Source of the DNA: Promicromonospora sukumoe
GTDB lineage: Bacteria; Actinomycetota; Actinomycetes; Actinomycetales; Cellulomonadaceae
NCBI RefSeq assembly: GCF_014137995.1
Contig: NZ_JACGWV010000001.1
Coordinates: 2,852,001 to 2,916,000 of the forward strand
Direction: 5' to 3'
Length of the DNA stretch: 64,000 nucleotides
Part shown: in pieces, positions 48,746-57,944 of the stretch
Position numbering within the stretch: position 1 is the stretch's first letter
Layout of the letters: each line of letters begins with the position of its first letter
Notes under the pieces: generated by a model
Database searches by the model: none
The model's input: only the letters and a program-made list of their open reading frames with translations
What the model was told of the DNA's origin: nothing
Position numbers and translations under genes: made by a program

Positions 48746-50854
48746 TCAGGCGGTCGCGGCCTGCATCTGGCGCAGCTCCTTCTTCAGGCCGGAGATCTCG
48801 TCGCGCAGCCGGGCGGCCACCTCGAACTGCAGCTCCGCGGCCGCGGCGTGCATCTGGTCGGCCAGCTCCTGGATGAGCTCCGCCAGCTCGCTCGCGGCGG
48901 CACCGGCGAGCCGGTTGCCCGACGTCGCTGCCTCCTTCGGCGTGCCCGGCACCGCCTTGCCCTCGCCCTTCCCCTTGCGGCTGTTCCGGTACCCGCCGGC
49001 CAGCAGCTCCGCTGTGTCGAGGTCCTCGCGGGCGAGCATGTCCGTGACGTCCGCGATCTTCTTGCGCAGCGGCTGGGGGTCCAGGCCGCGCTCGGTGTTG
49101 TACGCGATCTGCTTCTCGCGGCGCCGGTCGGTCTCGTCCAGGGCCATCCGCATGGCCGGCGTGATCTTGTCGGCGTACATGTGCACCTGGCCGGACACGT
49201 TACGGGCCGCGCGGCCGATGGTCTGGATCAGCGAGCGACCGGACCGCAGGAAGCCCTCCTTGTCCGCGTCGAGGATCGCGACCAGCGACACCTCCGGCAG
49301 GTCGAGGCCCTCGCGCAGCAGGTTGATGCCCACGAGCACGTCGTACTCGCCGAGCCGCAGCTCGCGCAGCAGCTCGACGCGGCGCAGCGTGTCCACGTCG
49401 GAGTGCAGGTAGCGCACGCGGACGTTGCGCTCCAGGAAGTAGTCCGTGAGGTCCTCGGCCATCTTCTTGGTCAGCGTGGTGACCAGCACGCGCTCGTCGC
49501 GGTCCACGCGGTCGCGGATCTCGCCCAGCAGGTCGTCGATCTGGCCGGTCGTCGGCTTCACGACCACCTCAGGGTCGACCAGCCCGGTGGGGCGGATGAC
49601 CTGCTCGACGACGCCGTCCGACAGCGAGCGCTCGTAGTCGCCCGGCGTGGCCGACAGGTACACCGTCTGCCCGATGCGCTCGGTGAACTCCTCCCACTTC
49701 AGCGGGCGGTTGTCCATGGCGCTCGGCAGGCGGAAGCCGTGGTCCACGAGCGCGCGCTTGCGGGACGCGTCGCCCTCGAACATCGCCCCGATCTGCGGCA
49801 CCGTCTGGTGCGACTCGTCGATGACGAGCAGGAAGTCCTCGGGGAAGTAGTCGAGCAGCGTGTTGGGCGCGGTGCCCGGCTCGCGGCCGTCGATGTGCAT
49901 CGAGTAGTTCTCGATGCCGGCGCACGTGCCGATCGAGCGCATCATCTCGATGTCGTAGGTGGTGCGCATGCGCAGCCGCTGCGCCTCCAGCAGCTTGCCC
50001 TGCTTCTCCAGCTCGGCGAGCCGCGCCTCGAGCTCCTTCTCGATGCCGCCGATGGCGCGCTCCATGCGCTCCGGGCCCGCCACGTAGTGCGTGGCCGGGA
50101 ACACGTAGATCGACTTCTCCTCGCGCACCACGTCGCCCGTGAGCGGGTGCAGCGTCTGGATCGACTCGATCTCGTCGCCGAACATCTCGATCCGGATCGC
50201 GAGCTCCTCGTACACCGGGATGATCTCGACCGTGTCGCCGCGCACCCGGAACGTGCCGCGCGTGAACGACATGTCGTTGCGCGTGTACTGCATGGTCACG
50301 AACTGGCGCAGCAGGTCGTCCCGGTCCACGACGTCGCCGACGTCGAGCCGGACCATGCGGTCCACGTACTCCTGCGGCGTGCCCAGGCCGTAGATGCAGG
50401 ACACCGAGGCGACCACGACGACGTCGCGCCGCGTCAGCAGCGAGGAGGTGGCCGAGTGCCGCAGCCGCTCGACCTCGTCGTTGATCGACGAGTCCTTCTC
50501 GATGTAGGTGTCCGTCTGCGCGATGTACGCCTCGGGCTGGTAGTAGTCGTAGTACGAGACGAAGTACTCGACCGCGTTGTTGGGCAGCAGCTCGCGGAAC
50601 TCCGTGGCGAGCTGCGCGGCGAGCGTCTTGTTCGGCGCCATGACCAGGGTGGGCCGCTGGAGCTTCTCCACCAGCCAGGCCGTGGTCGCGGACTTGCCGG
50701 TTCCCGTGGCGCCGAGCAGCACCACGTCCTTCTCGCCCGCCTGGACGCGTTCGGTCAGCTCGGCGATCGCCGTCGGCTGGTCGCCGGCGGGCTGGTACTC
50801 GGAGATGACCTCGAACGGGGCCACCGTGCGCTGCAGGTCGGTCACGGGTCGCAT
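48746..50854 (-). CDS. uvrB: Excinuclease ABC subunit B
   Basis: The 702-aa helicase-like subunit that verifies damage and recruits UvrC. Walker A GATGTGKS at 48-55, beta-hairpin [15 protein letters not shown]-like [12 protein letters not shown], motifs [10 protein letters not shown] and [20 protein letters not shown], and the C-terminal UVR domain ([20 protein letters not shown]). ATG 50854. No convincing SOS box was seen upstream. It is unlinked to uvrA/uvrC, as usual in actinobacteria. Confidence 0.97.
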   Translation of the reverse strand: MRPVTDLQRTVAPFEVISEYQPAGDQPTAIAELTERVQAGEKDVVLLGATGTGKSATTAWLVEKLQRPTLVMAPNKTLAAQLATEFRELLPNNAVEYFVSYYDYYQPEAYIAQTDTYIEKDSSINDEVERLRHSATSSLLTRRDVVVVASVSCIYGLGTPQEYVDRMVRLDVGDVVDRDDLLRQFVTMQYTRNDMSFTRGTFRVRGDTVEIIPVYEELAIRIEMFGDEIESIQTLHPLTGDVVREEKSIYVFPATHYVAGPERMERAIGGIEKELEARLAELEKQGKLLEAQRLRMRTTYDIEMMRSIGTCAGIENYSMHIDGREPGTAPNTLLDYFPEDFLLVIDESHQTVPQIGAMFEGDASRKRALVDHGFRLPSAMDNRPLKWEEFTERIGQTVYLSATPGDYERSLSDGVVEQVIRPTGLVDPEVVVKPTTGQIDDLLGEIRDRVDRDERVLVTTLTKKMAEDLTDYFLERNVRVRYLHSDVDTLRRVELLRELRLGEYDVLVGINLLREGLDLPEVSLVAILDADKEGFLRSGRSLIQTIGRAARNVSGQVHMYADKITPAMRMALDETDRRREKQIAYNTERGLDPQPLRKKIADVTDMLAREDLDTAELLAGGYRNSRKGKGEGKAVPGTPKEAATSGNRLAGAAASELAELIQELADQMHAAAAELQFEVAARLRDEISGLKKELRQMQAATA

Positions 50855-50893
50855 GTCACTACCGTACGGCGGACCACTGACACTCCGGAGCGC

Positions 50894-50934
50894 GGGGCGC
50901 TGGGCGGGCCCGCTCCGGGCCCCCTCAGCGCCCC
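50894..50934. terminator. Terminator downstream of pcp
   Basis: Arms GGGGCGCTG (50894-50902) and CAGCGCCCC (50926-50934) with an internal GC-rich loop that can fold further (GGGCCC). It ends one base before the pcp stop codon region and precedes uvrB. Confidence 0.6.
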
Positions 50935-50935
50935 G

Positions 50936-51622
50936 TCAGTGCAGCGTGCCGCCCGACGAGGCCGGCTCCGCCACCTCGCCGCGGGCCGCCGCGAGCGCCG
51001 TGCGCACCACGATCTCCAGGGCCCGGGCGAGGTCGGCGACCGGGAGGTGCGGCTCGCCGGCGTCGGCCGGGGCGGACGCCGCGGCCTGCGCGCGGACCTC
51101 CTCCGTGGTGCGCGGCACGTGCACGAAGCCGGAGAGCACGCCGGGCCGCTCGGCCAGGGCGTGCTGGAGCGCGTAGAAGGTGGCGTTGCAGACGTAGGTG
51201 CCAGCGCTGTACGTGACGCCGGCCGGGATGCCCGCGGCGCGCACGGCGTCGACCGCCGCCTTGACGGGGAGCGTGGCGAACCGGGCGTCGGGGCCGCCGT
51301 CGACCACCGGGGCGTCGACGGGCTGGGCGCCGCCGTTGTCGGGGATGCGCGCGTCCATCAGGTTGATCGCCACCCGCTCGACGCGCACCTGCGTGACGCC
51401 GGCGGCCAGGCCGACGGAGACGACGACGTCGGGCGCGTGCTCGTCGAGCAGCCGCAGCAGCGGGCCGTCCTCGCCGCGGACCTGGTCGAACTCCACCGGC
51501 AGGACGGCGGTGACGAGCTCCTCCGGCCCCGCCCACGCCTCGGCGAGCGCCGCGACGGCGTCGGCGGAGGCGTTGACGGCGTCCCCGCCGAACGGCTCGA
51601 ACCCCGTGACCAGAACCTTCAT
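50936..51622 (-). CDS. pcp: Pyroglutamyl-peptidase I
   Basis: A 228-aa cytosolic cysteine peptidase (family C15) that removes N-terminal pyroglutamate. The catalytic triad is E82 (VERVAIN), C145 (AGTYVCNATFY) and H168 (GFVHVP). N-terminal TGFEPFGG is the family signature. ATG 51622; 31 bases after coaE, likely co-transcribed. Confidence 0.94.
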   Translation of the reverse strand: MKVLVTGFEPFGGDAVNASADAVAALAEAWAGPEELVTAVLPVEFDQVRGEDGPLLRLLDEHAPDVVVSVGLAAGVTQVRVERVAINLMDARIPDNGGAQPVDAPVVDGGPDARFATLPVKAAVDAVRAAGIPAGVTYSAGTYVCNATFYALQHALAERPGVLSGFVHVPRTTEEVRAQAAASAPADAGEPHLPVADLARALEIVVRTALAAARGEVAEPASSGGTLH

Positions 51623-51653
51623 CCTGCGTGCTCCTCACCCCGGGGTCGCCGGT

Positions 51654-52283
51654 TCACACGGAGTCCGCCTCCGCCTCCTGCGCGACCTCGCCGGCCACGC
51701 GCTGCCACAGCGTATCGACCTGAGCGCGCAAAGTGTCCTCTTCGCCCGATCCGTCGAGCGTGACGTCCGCGGCGGCGAGCCGCTCCTCGTCGCCCGCCTG
51801 CGCCGCGATGCGGGCGCGCGCGGCCTCCTCGGTGAGCCCGCGCCCCTCCACCAGGCGGCGCACCCGGAGCTCGGCGGGGGTGTGCACGACCACGACGAGG
51901 TGGAAGTGCTCGGCCTGCCCGGTCTCGACCAGCAGCGGGATGTCGTGCACGACGACGGCGTCGGCGTCGGCGGCCCCGGCCATGGCCTCCCGCTCCGCGG
52001 AGAGGCGGCGCACCTCGGGGTGCACGATGCCGTTCAGGCGGCCGCGGGCGTCGGCGTCGGCGAAGACCAGGGCGCCGAGGGCGGGCCGGTCGAGGCTGCC
52101 GTCGGGCGCGAGCACGGCCGTGCCGAACGCCTCGACGATCCCGGCCAGGCCGACCGAGCCGGGCGCGACCGCCTCGCGGGCCAGCAGGTCGTGGTCGATC
52201 ACGACGGCGCCGAGCTCGGCCAGGCGCGTGGTCGCGACCGACTTGCCGGCCGCGATCCCTCCGGTGAGTCCGATGCGGAACAT
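51654..52283 (-). CDS. coaE: Dephospho-CoA kinase
   Basis: Last step of coenzyme A synthesis; 209 aa. P-loop GLTGGIAAGKS at 5-15, DHDLLAREAV, HPEVRRL and the lid region IPLLVETGQAEHFHLVVVV are present. Compared with many actinobacterial CoaE proteins it lacks the C-terminal GrpB-like (DUF) extension. ATG 52283. Confidence 0.94.
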   Translation of the reverse strand: MFRIGLTGGIAAGKSVATTRLAELGAVVIDHDLLAREAVAPGSVGLAGIVEAFGTAVLAPDGSLDRPALGALVFADADARGRLNGIVHPEVRRLSAEREAMAGAADADAVVVHDIPLLVETGQAEHFHLVVVVHTPAELRVRRLVEGRGLTEEAARARIAAQAGDEERLAAADVTLDGSGEEDTLRAQVDTLWQRVAGEVAQEAEADSV

Positions 52284-52467
52284 GTGGTCCTCAGGGCCGA
52301 TGTCGGGTGGGTCCGCCCAGGCTACCTCCGGACCGGGCGGGACCTCGCGGCGGGACCTCGGGTGTGGCATCTGGAGTCGCGCCGGCTGTGACATGAGGCG
52401 CAGCGGGCACTCCCGTGCGCGCCGCGGCCCGGCGCGGTGGGAGCATGACGGTGCGGGACCGGAGCAT

Positions 52468-52501
52468 GACCACAGCAGCAGAGCGACCACAGCAGAAGAG
52501 C
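52468..52501 (+). repeat. Two 17-base direct repeats upstream of the hydrolase gene
   Basis: GACCACAGCAGCAGAGC (52468-52484) and GACCACAGCAGAAGAGC (52485-52501), differing at one position, directly before the AGGAGG ribosome-binding site of the next gene. Part of the 235-base divergent gap 52284-52518. May be slippage or a paired regulator site. Confidence 0.6.
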
Positions 52502-52518
52502 GACCAGGAGGTACGGAC

Positions 52519-53541
52519 GTGCGCGAGGCCGAGGACGGTGGAGGCACCGTGGACGACGGCGGTGCCGGGCGAGGGACGGGCGGCGCGGCCCGGCCCGTCT
52601 GGCTCACCTGGACGGCCCGCACGGTCGCGGCCGCGGGGCTCGTCGTCGTGCTGTGGGCCTGCCTGACGGCGTGGGGCGCGGTGGTGCACGGGCACCCCGC
52701 CTACGCGGTGCTGCTGGGCCTGACCGTCCTGTGCTCCGCGCTCGTGCTGTGGCGCAGCCTGCGGCCGGCCCGCGCCCGCCGACGGCGGGTCCTGGCGCTG
52801 GTGCTCGACGTCGCCCTGGTGGTGGCCGGGCTCGTCTGGCTCGCCGCGGTGGCCTGGCTGCGCCCGTTCACCGCCGTCGAGCCGGCGCCGACCGCGATGC
52901 TGTCGGACGAGGTCGTGACCGTCACCGAGTCCGCCACGAGCGTCACGCTGGCGCCGGCCGGCGAGGCCGACGCCACCGCCGTGTTCTTCCAGCCCGGGGC
53001 CAAGGTCGAGGCCCGGGCCTACGCCGCCGTCCTGCGCCCGCTGGCCGAGGAAGGGCACACGGTGGTGATCGCCAAGCAGCCGCTCGCCGTCGCGTTCCTC
53101 GCGAGCGGGGCGTTCGACGCCGCGCGCGAGAGCGTGCCCGACGCGGAGCAGTGGGTCGTGGGCGGGCACTCGCTCGGCGGCGTCGTCGCCTCGGCGGAGG
53201 CGGCTTCGGATGCGGAGGCCCCGGACGCCGACGGTGCCGCGCCCGTCGTCGGCCTGCTCCTGTACGCGTCCTACCCGGCCGAGGACCTCAGCGGCATCCC
53301 GGTCGCGGTCTACTCCGTCTCCGCGTCGCGGGACGGCCTCGCCACCCCGGCCAAGATCGAGGCCTCACGCGAGGTGCTGCCCGCGGACACGAGGTTCACC
53401 GTGCTGGACGGCGCCGTCCACGCGTTCTTCGGCGATTACGGCCCGCAGCCGGGCGACGGGACGCCGACGATCACCCACGACGCGGCGCGGTCCGCGATCT
53501 CGTCCGTGAGCGCGCAGTTCGTCGAGTCGCTGGGCCGGTGA
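52519..53541 (+). CDS. Membrane-anchored alpha/beta hydrolase
   Basis: A 340-residue protein: three predicted TM helices (about 36-52, 61-79, 91-113), then an alpha/beta-hydrolase domain (Abhydrolase_5-like). Catalytic triad candidates are S218 in GGHSLGG, D272 in SASRDGLAT and H301 in DGAVHAFFGDYG. The hydrolase domain is probably extracytoplasmic if the N-terminus is inside. GTG 52519 is chosen for the AGGAGG seven bases upstream. Substrate unknown; esterase or peptidase activity is plausible. Confidence 0.85.
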   Translation: MREAEDGGGTVDDGGAGRGTGGAARPVWLTWTARTVAAAGLVVVLWACLTAWGAVVHGHPAYAVLLGLTVLCSALVLWRSLRPARARRRRVLALVLDVALVVAGLVWLAAVAWLRPFTAVEPAPTAMLSDEVVTVTESATSVTLAPAGEADATAVFFQPGAKVEARAYAAVLRPLAEEGHTVVIAKQPLAVAFLASGAFDAARESVPDAEQWVVGGHSLGGVVASAEAASDAEAPDADGAAPVVGLLLYASYPAEDLSGIPVAVYSVSASRDGLATPAKIEASREVLPADTRFTVLDGAVHAFFGDYGPQPGDGTPTITHDAARSAISSVSAQFVESLGR

Positions 53542-53548
53542 CAGCAGG

Positions 53549-53579
53549 CCGGCGGCCGCTGCCGAGCAGCGGCCGCCGG
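53549..53579. terminator. Bidirectional terminator
   Basis: Perfect 14-bp stem CCGGCGGCCGCTGC (53549-53562) with 53566-53579 and a CGA loop, seven bases after the hydrolase stop and facing the convergent P450 gene. Confidence 0.85.
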
Positions 53580-53612
53580 GTGTGGGTCAGACCGGGTGTG
53601 CGTCAGACCGCG

Positions 53613-54845
53613 TCAGACCCGCGCGGGCGTCCGCGCGTGCTGCCGCTCGGGCGTGAACGCCACGGGCAGCACGGCCGGGTAGCGCGACCAGGGCGACGGC
53701 GCCCAGGTGACGTCGGGGTCGGTCAGCCGCAGGTCGAGCCGCTCCATGAGGCTCTCCACGGCGATCTTGACCACGAGCCGGCCCGGCCGGCGGGCGGGGC
53801 ACGCGTGCGGCCCGACGCCGAACGACAGGTGTGACCGGTTGCCCGCCTCGAACATGTCGTCCTCGGTGCGCACCCGCGGGTCGTTGTTCGCCGCGGCCAG
53901 GCCCATGACGATCGCGTCGCCGGCCCGGATCTGCGCCCGGCCCAGCGTGCAGTCGGTGACGGCGTACCGGGCCGGCAGGTTGGCGACGGGCGGCTCGCCC
54001 CAGAGCGTCTCGTCCATCGCGTCGTCGAGCCCGCGCCGCACGCCGGTGACCCGGCCCGTGTACCGCGGGTCGGTCAGCATCCGGCGCAGCGTGGCCGCGA
54101 TCCAGGTCACGAGCATCTCGTTGGCTGCGCAGATCGCCACGACCATCGAGTGCACGATCTCGGTGTCATCCTCGAAGTTGGGGTGCGCGACGAACTTGGC
54201 GGTCAGGTTCGGGCCGGGGTTCTGCCGCGTGGCCAGCACATGGTCCAGCACGATCTGGTCCATGGTGGTCAGCGCCGCCACCGCGTCGCCGCCGTGCCCG
54301 AACACGCCGTGCGCGCAGCGCAGCAGGGCGATCCCCTGCTGCTCGTCGAAGCCGAACATGCCCGAGACGGCCAGGAACGACACGGCCGCGGCGTACTCGC
54401 CGATCAGGTCGGCGTCGCCGCGCGCGGCGAACGAGTCGATGAGCTTGCCGCAGACGCCGCGCACCATGGCCGCGGTCAGCGCCTCGTCGATGGAGGCGAA
54501 CGCCTCGTCGACGGGCAGCCGCAGCCGCCGGTGCTCCGCGCCGTCGGCGTAGTACAGCGCGCGCCGCCCGGCCGGGGAGAGGATCGCGTGCAGCGAAGAG
54601 TTCAGCGGCAGCCGCTCGCTCCAGTGTCTCGGGTCCCTGGCGAAGACGCTCTCCGTGCGCATCACCTCCATCACCTCGGCGTGCCCGAGCACGAGCCAGC
54701 CGGGTACCCCCGGCTCCAGGTCCACGGGGGCCACGGGGCCCCACTGGTCCTGCAGCTTGCGCAGTGCCGCCGTCATGTCCTCGGCACCGGTCAGCTCGAC
54801 CAGCGCCAGCCGGCTCCCGCTGCTCTGCGGCTCCAGCTCAGACAT
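53613..54845 (-). CDS. Cytochrome P450 lacking the ExxR motif (CYP157-like)
   Basis: A 410-aa P450. Heme ligand C349 lies in SFGVGPHACPARRPG. The K-helix motif that is normally E-x-x-R reads ETLW (279-282) followed by GEPPVANLPARYA, and the I-helix AGxxT threonine is missing (AICAANEMLVTW). The CYP157 family of streptomycetes is known to replace ExxR with ExxLW-type sequences, so this is likely a relative. ATG 54845 has GGTGGAG before it; ATG 54869 and 54881 are alternatives. No ferredoxin, ferredoxin reductase or conservon genes adjoin. Confidence 0.85.
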   Translation of the reverse strand: MSELEPQSSGSRLALVELTGAEDMTAALRKLQDQWGPVAPVDLEPGVPGWLVLGHAEVMEVMRTESVFARDPRHWSERLPLNSSLHAILSPAGRRALYYADGAEHRRLRLPVDEAFASIDEALTAAMVRGVCGKLIDSFAARGDADLIGEYAAAVSFLAVSGMFGFDEQQGIALLRCAHGVFGHGGDAVAALTTMDQIVLDHVLATRQNPGPNLTAKFVAHPNFEDDTEIVHSMVVAICAANEMLVTWIAATLRRMLTDPRYTGRVTGVRRGLDDAMDETLWGEPPVANLPARYAVTDCTLGRAQIRAGDAIVMGLAAANNDPRVRTEDDMFEAGNRSHLSFGVGPHACPARRPGRLVVKIAVESLMERLDLRLTDPDVTWAPSPWSRYPAVLPVAFTPERQHARTPARV

Positions 54846-55079
54846 GACACTCCACCCGTCGATATTCATGGACTCATCCATCGATTCATGGGGCGACCTG
54901 CATAGACGCCCGATCGAGGGTTTCTATCACGATCTGACGCCCACGCGTAACACCCGTGTGGTCCGGGTCACCCGCGGTGCACCGGGTACGGTCGCGGCAC
55001 CTATGCGTATCAGGCCCGCGAGGCCCCCTGGCAGCCGACGCCGGCCGCCGGCGCACCCGCCGCGTGGGACGATGCGACG

Positions 55080-56975
55080 GTGAGCATGCACGGAGGGGGC
55101 GGGAGCCTGGGCGGGGGACGGACGCTCCGGTCGTTCACGCAGGACGGCTCGGTCACCCGGCAGCGGCTCGGCCGGCCCACCCTGCGCCGCATCGTCTCGT
55201 TCGCGCGGCCCTACCGGGGCCGGCTCACCGTGTTCGTGCTGATCCTGGCCCTGGAGGCCGCCGCGGGCGCGGCCACGCCGCTGCTGTTCCAGCGGATCAT
55301 CGACGACGGGATCACGGCCGGCGACACCCGCCTGGTCGTGCTGCTGGCGGGCGCCGCGGCCGTGCTCGCCGTGCTGGCCGCCGGGCTGTCCGTCGCCGAC
55401 CGGCTCGTCTCGTCCCAGGTCGGCGAGGGGCTCATCCTGGACCTGCGGGTCGCGGTGTTCGACCACGTCCAGCGCATGCCGCTCGCCTTCTTCTCCCGGG
55501 CCCGCACCGGCGCGCTCGTGCAGCGCCTCAACGGCGACGTGCTCGGGGCGCAGCGCGCCTTCACGACGACCCTGCAGACCGTGGTGTCCAACACGCTGAC
55601 CATCGCGTTCACCCTCGCGGCGATGTTCACCATGTCGTGGCAGCTCACCCTCGGCGCCCTCGTGCTGGTGCCGCTGTTCGTCTTCCCGGCCCGCTGGTTC
55701 GGCCGCCGGCTCGCGGGCCTGACCCGCCGGGGCATGGAGGTCGACGCCGACCTCGGCCAGGTGATGAACGAGCGGTTCAACGTGTCGGGCGCCCACCTGG
55801 TCAAGATCTTCGGCGACCCGGACGCCGAGTCCGAGCGGTTCGCCGGCCCCGCCCGCGAGCGCCGCGACCTCGGGGTGCGCACGGCGCTGCTCGGCACGTG
55901 GTTCCGGGTGGGGCTGTCCACGATCGCGGCCCTGGCCGTGGCGGGCGTCTACGGGTTCGGCGGCCTGCAGGTGATCGCGGACGAGCTGACCGTCGGCACG
56001 CTCGTGGCCCTGGCGACCTACCTGACGCGCCTGTACGGGCCGCTGACGGCGATGGCGAACGTGCAGGTCGACGTGATGACGGCGCTGGTCTCGTTCGAGC
56101 GCGTGCTGGAGGTGCTGGACCTGGAGCCGTCGGTGGCGGAGCGGCCGGACGCCGTCGACCTGCGGGCCGCGGTCGCCGCGCGGGGCGCCTCGGTGTCGCT
56201 GACGGGTGTCACGTTCCGGTACCCGCGGGCCGACGAGGTCTCGCTCGCGTCCCTGGAGTCGGTGGCCGGGCAGCGCAAGGACCCGACGACGGACACCCTG
56301 CGCGACGTCTCCTTCGAGGTCCCCGCGGGGTCGATGGTGGCGCTCGTCGGCCCGTCGGGGGCGGGCAAGACGACGGTGTCGCAGCTCGTCAGCCGCATGT
56401 ACGACCCGACGGCCGGCACGGTGCGCATCGCGGGGACCGACCTGCGGGACGTGACGTTCGCGTCGCTGCGGGACACCATCGGCGTCGTCTCGCAGGACGC
56501 CCACCTGTTCCACGACACGGTCGCGGAGAACCTGCGGTTCGTCCGCCCGGAGGCCACAGACGCCGACCTGGAGCGCGTGCTGCGCCAGGCACGCATCTGG
56601 AGCCTGGTCGACCGGCTGCCCGAGGGGCTGGAGACCGTCGTGGGCGACCGCGGCTACCGCCTCTCGGGCGGCGAGCGGCAGCGTCTGGCGATCGCCCGTC
56701 TGCTGCTGCGGGCGCCGGACGTCGTCGTGCTGGACGAGGCGACGGCGCACCTCGACTCCGAGTCCGAGGCGGCCGTGCAGGCCGCGCTCGACCAGGCCCT
56801 GGCCGGGCGGACGTCGCTGGTCATCGCGCACCGGCTGTCCACGGTGCGCGCCGCGGACCGCATCGTGGTGCTCGACGACGGCCGCGTGGCCCAGTCGGGC
56901 ACGCACGCCGAGCTGCTCGCCGCGGGCGGGCTGTACGCCGACCTGTACCGCACGCAGTTCGCCGAGGCCGGCTGA
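55080..56975 (+). CDS. Exporter-type ABC protein (fused permease-ATPase)
   Basis: A 631-residue half-transporter. Six TM helices (about 40-330) precede one nucleotide-binding domain: Walker A GPSGAGKTT at 424-432, Q-loop SQDAHLFHDTVAEN, signature LSGGERQR, Walker B VVVLDEATAHLD, switch AHRLST. Works as a homodimer or with a partner; no second half-transporter is nearby, so homodimer is likely. Resembles multidrug/lipid exporters. An insertion (ADEVSLASLESVAGQRKDPT) sits between the first strand and Walker A. GTG 55080, or ATG 55086. Confidence 0.92.
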   Translation: MSMHGGGGSLGGGRTLRSFTQDGSVTRQRLGRPTLRRIVSFARPYRGRLTVFVLILALEAAAGAATPLLFQRIIDDGITAGDTRLVVLLAGAAAVLAVLAAGLSVADRLVSSQVGEGLILDLRVAVFDHVQRMPLAFFSRARTGALVQRLNGDVLGAQRAFTTTLQTVVSNTLTIAFTLAAMFTMSWQLTLGALVLVPLFVFPARWFGRRLAGLTRRGMEVDADLGQVMNERFNVSGAHLVKIFGDPDAESERFAGPARERRDLGVRTALLGTWFRVGLSTIAALAVAGVYGFGGLQVIADELTVGTLVALATYLTRLYGPLTAMANVQVDVMTALVSFERVLEVLDLEPSVAERPDAVDLRAAVAARGASVSLTGVTFRYPRADEVSLASLESVAGQRKDPTTDTLRDVSFEVPAGSMVALVGPSGAGKTTVSQLVSRMYDPTAGTVRIAGTDLRDVTFASLRDTIGVVSQDAHLFHDTVAENLRFVRPEATDADLERVLRQARIWSLVDRLPEGLETVVGDRGYRLSGGERQRLAIARLLLRAPDVVVLDEATAHLDSESEAAVQAALDQALAGRTSLVIAHRLSTVRAADRIVVLDDGRVAQSGTHAELLAAGGLYADLYRTQFAEAG

Positions 56976-57015
56976 GCCCGGGCACACCCTCACCCGGGCT
57001 GGAAGGATGGGCCGG

Positions 57016-57930
57016 GTGGACTCCCACGACCACCACCACCCGCCCGACGGCGCCCGCGGCCGCCTGGCGATCGCGTTCGGCATCACCGCGGCGGTCCTGG
57101 TCGCGCAGGTCTTCGGCGCGCTCCTGACGGGCAGCCTCGCGCTGCTCGTCGACACGGTGCACCTGCTGACCGACGCCGCTGGGCTCGCGATGGCCCTGTT
57201 CGCGGCGCACCTGGCGCGGCGTCCGGCGTCGGCCCGGCGCACCTGGGGCTACCGGCGGGCCGAGGTGATCGCCGCGCTCGCCCAGGCGGGCGTGCTGCTG
57301 GCCGTAGGCGTGTACGTGCTGGTGGAGGGCCTGCTGCGGCTCGTCGCGCCGCCCGAGGTGCCCGGCCCCGAGCTGGTCGTGTTCGGCGTCGTCGGGCTGC
57401 TCGGCAACGTCGCGGCGCTGGCCGTCCTCGCCGGGCGCCGGACGGCGAACCTCAACCTGCGCGCCGCCTTCCTGGAGGTGGTCAACGACGCGCTGGGCTC
57501 GCTCGCGGTGGTGGTCGCGGCCCTCGTCATCACGTTCACCGGCTGGCAGCGGGCCGACGTCGTGGCGGGGCTGCTGATCGGCGCCCTGATCCTCCCGCGG
57601 GCGCTGCGGCTGCTGCGCGAGACGGTCTCCGTGCTCCTGGAGTCCTCGCCGCCCGGGCTGGACCTCGACGAGGTCCGCGCGCACCTGATGGACCTCGACC
57701 ACGTCGAGGACGTGCACGACATGCACGCGTCGCTGATCGCCACGGGCCTGCCCGTGCTGAGCGCCCACGTGGTGGTCCGCACCGACTGCTTCACCGACGG
57801 CCACGCGGCGCGCATCCTGGACCAGCTCCAGGAGTGCGTCGCCGAGCACTTCGACATCGCGGTGGAGCACTCCACGTTCCAGGTCGAGCCGAGCACGCAC
57901 GTGGCGCACGAGCACCCGCAGCACGCGTAG
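57016..57930 (+). CDS. Cation diffusion facilitator (CzcD/ZitB-like)
   Basis: A 304-aa proton-coupled metal exporter with six TM helices. Metal-site residues are visible: D46, H49 and D53 (VDTVHLLTD) in TM2 and the Asn-Asp pair in VVNDALGS (TM5); His-rich ends (HDHHH and HVAHEHPQH) probably bind Zn or Co. GTG 57016 is preferred because GGAAGG (57001-57006) is nine bases upstream; ATG 57007 would directly abut it. It lies 40 bases after the ABC exporter, probably one operon. Confidence 0.92.
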   Translation: MDSHDHHHPPDGARGRLAIAFGITAAVLVAQVFGALLTGSLALLVDTVHLLTDAAGLAMALFAAHLARRPASARRTWGYRRAEVIAALAQAGVLLAVGVYVLVEGLLRLVAPPEVPGPELVVFGVVGLLGNVAALAVLAGRRTANLNLRAAFLEVVNDALGSLAVVVAALVITFTGWQRADVVAGLLIGALILPRALRLLRETVSVLLESSPPGLDLDEVRAHLMDLDHVEDVHDMHASLIATGLPVLSAHVVVRTDCFTDGHAARILDQLQECVAEHFDIAVEHSTFQVEPSTHVAHEHPQHA

Positions 57931-57944
57931 CGCCGTCGGGCCGG

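Noticed and set aside
53613..54845. P450 as part of a secondary-metabolite cluster or conservon
   Set aside because: No synthase, ferredoxin, sensor kinase-like or GTPase genes lie nearby; neighbours are housekeeping or stand-alone genes.
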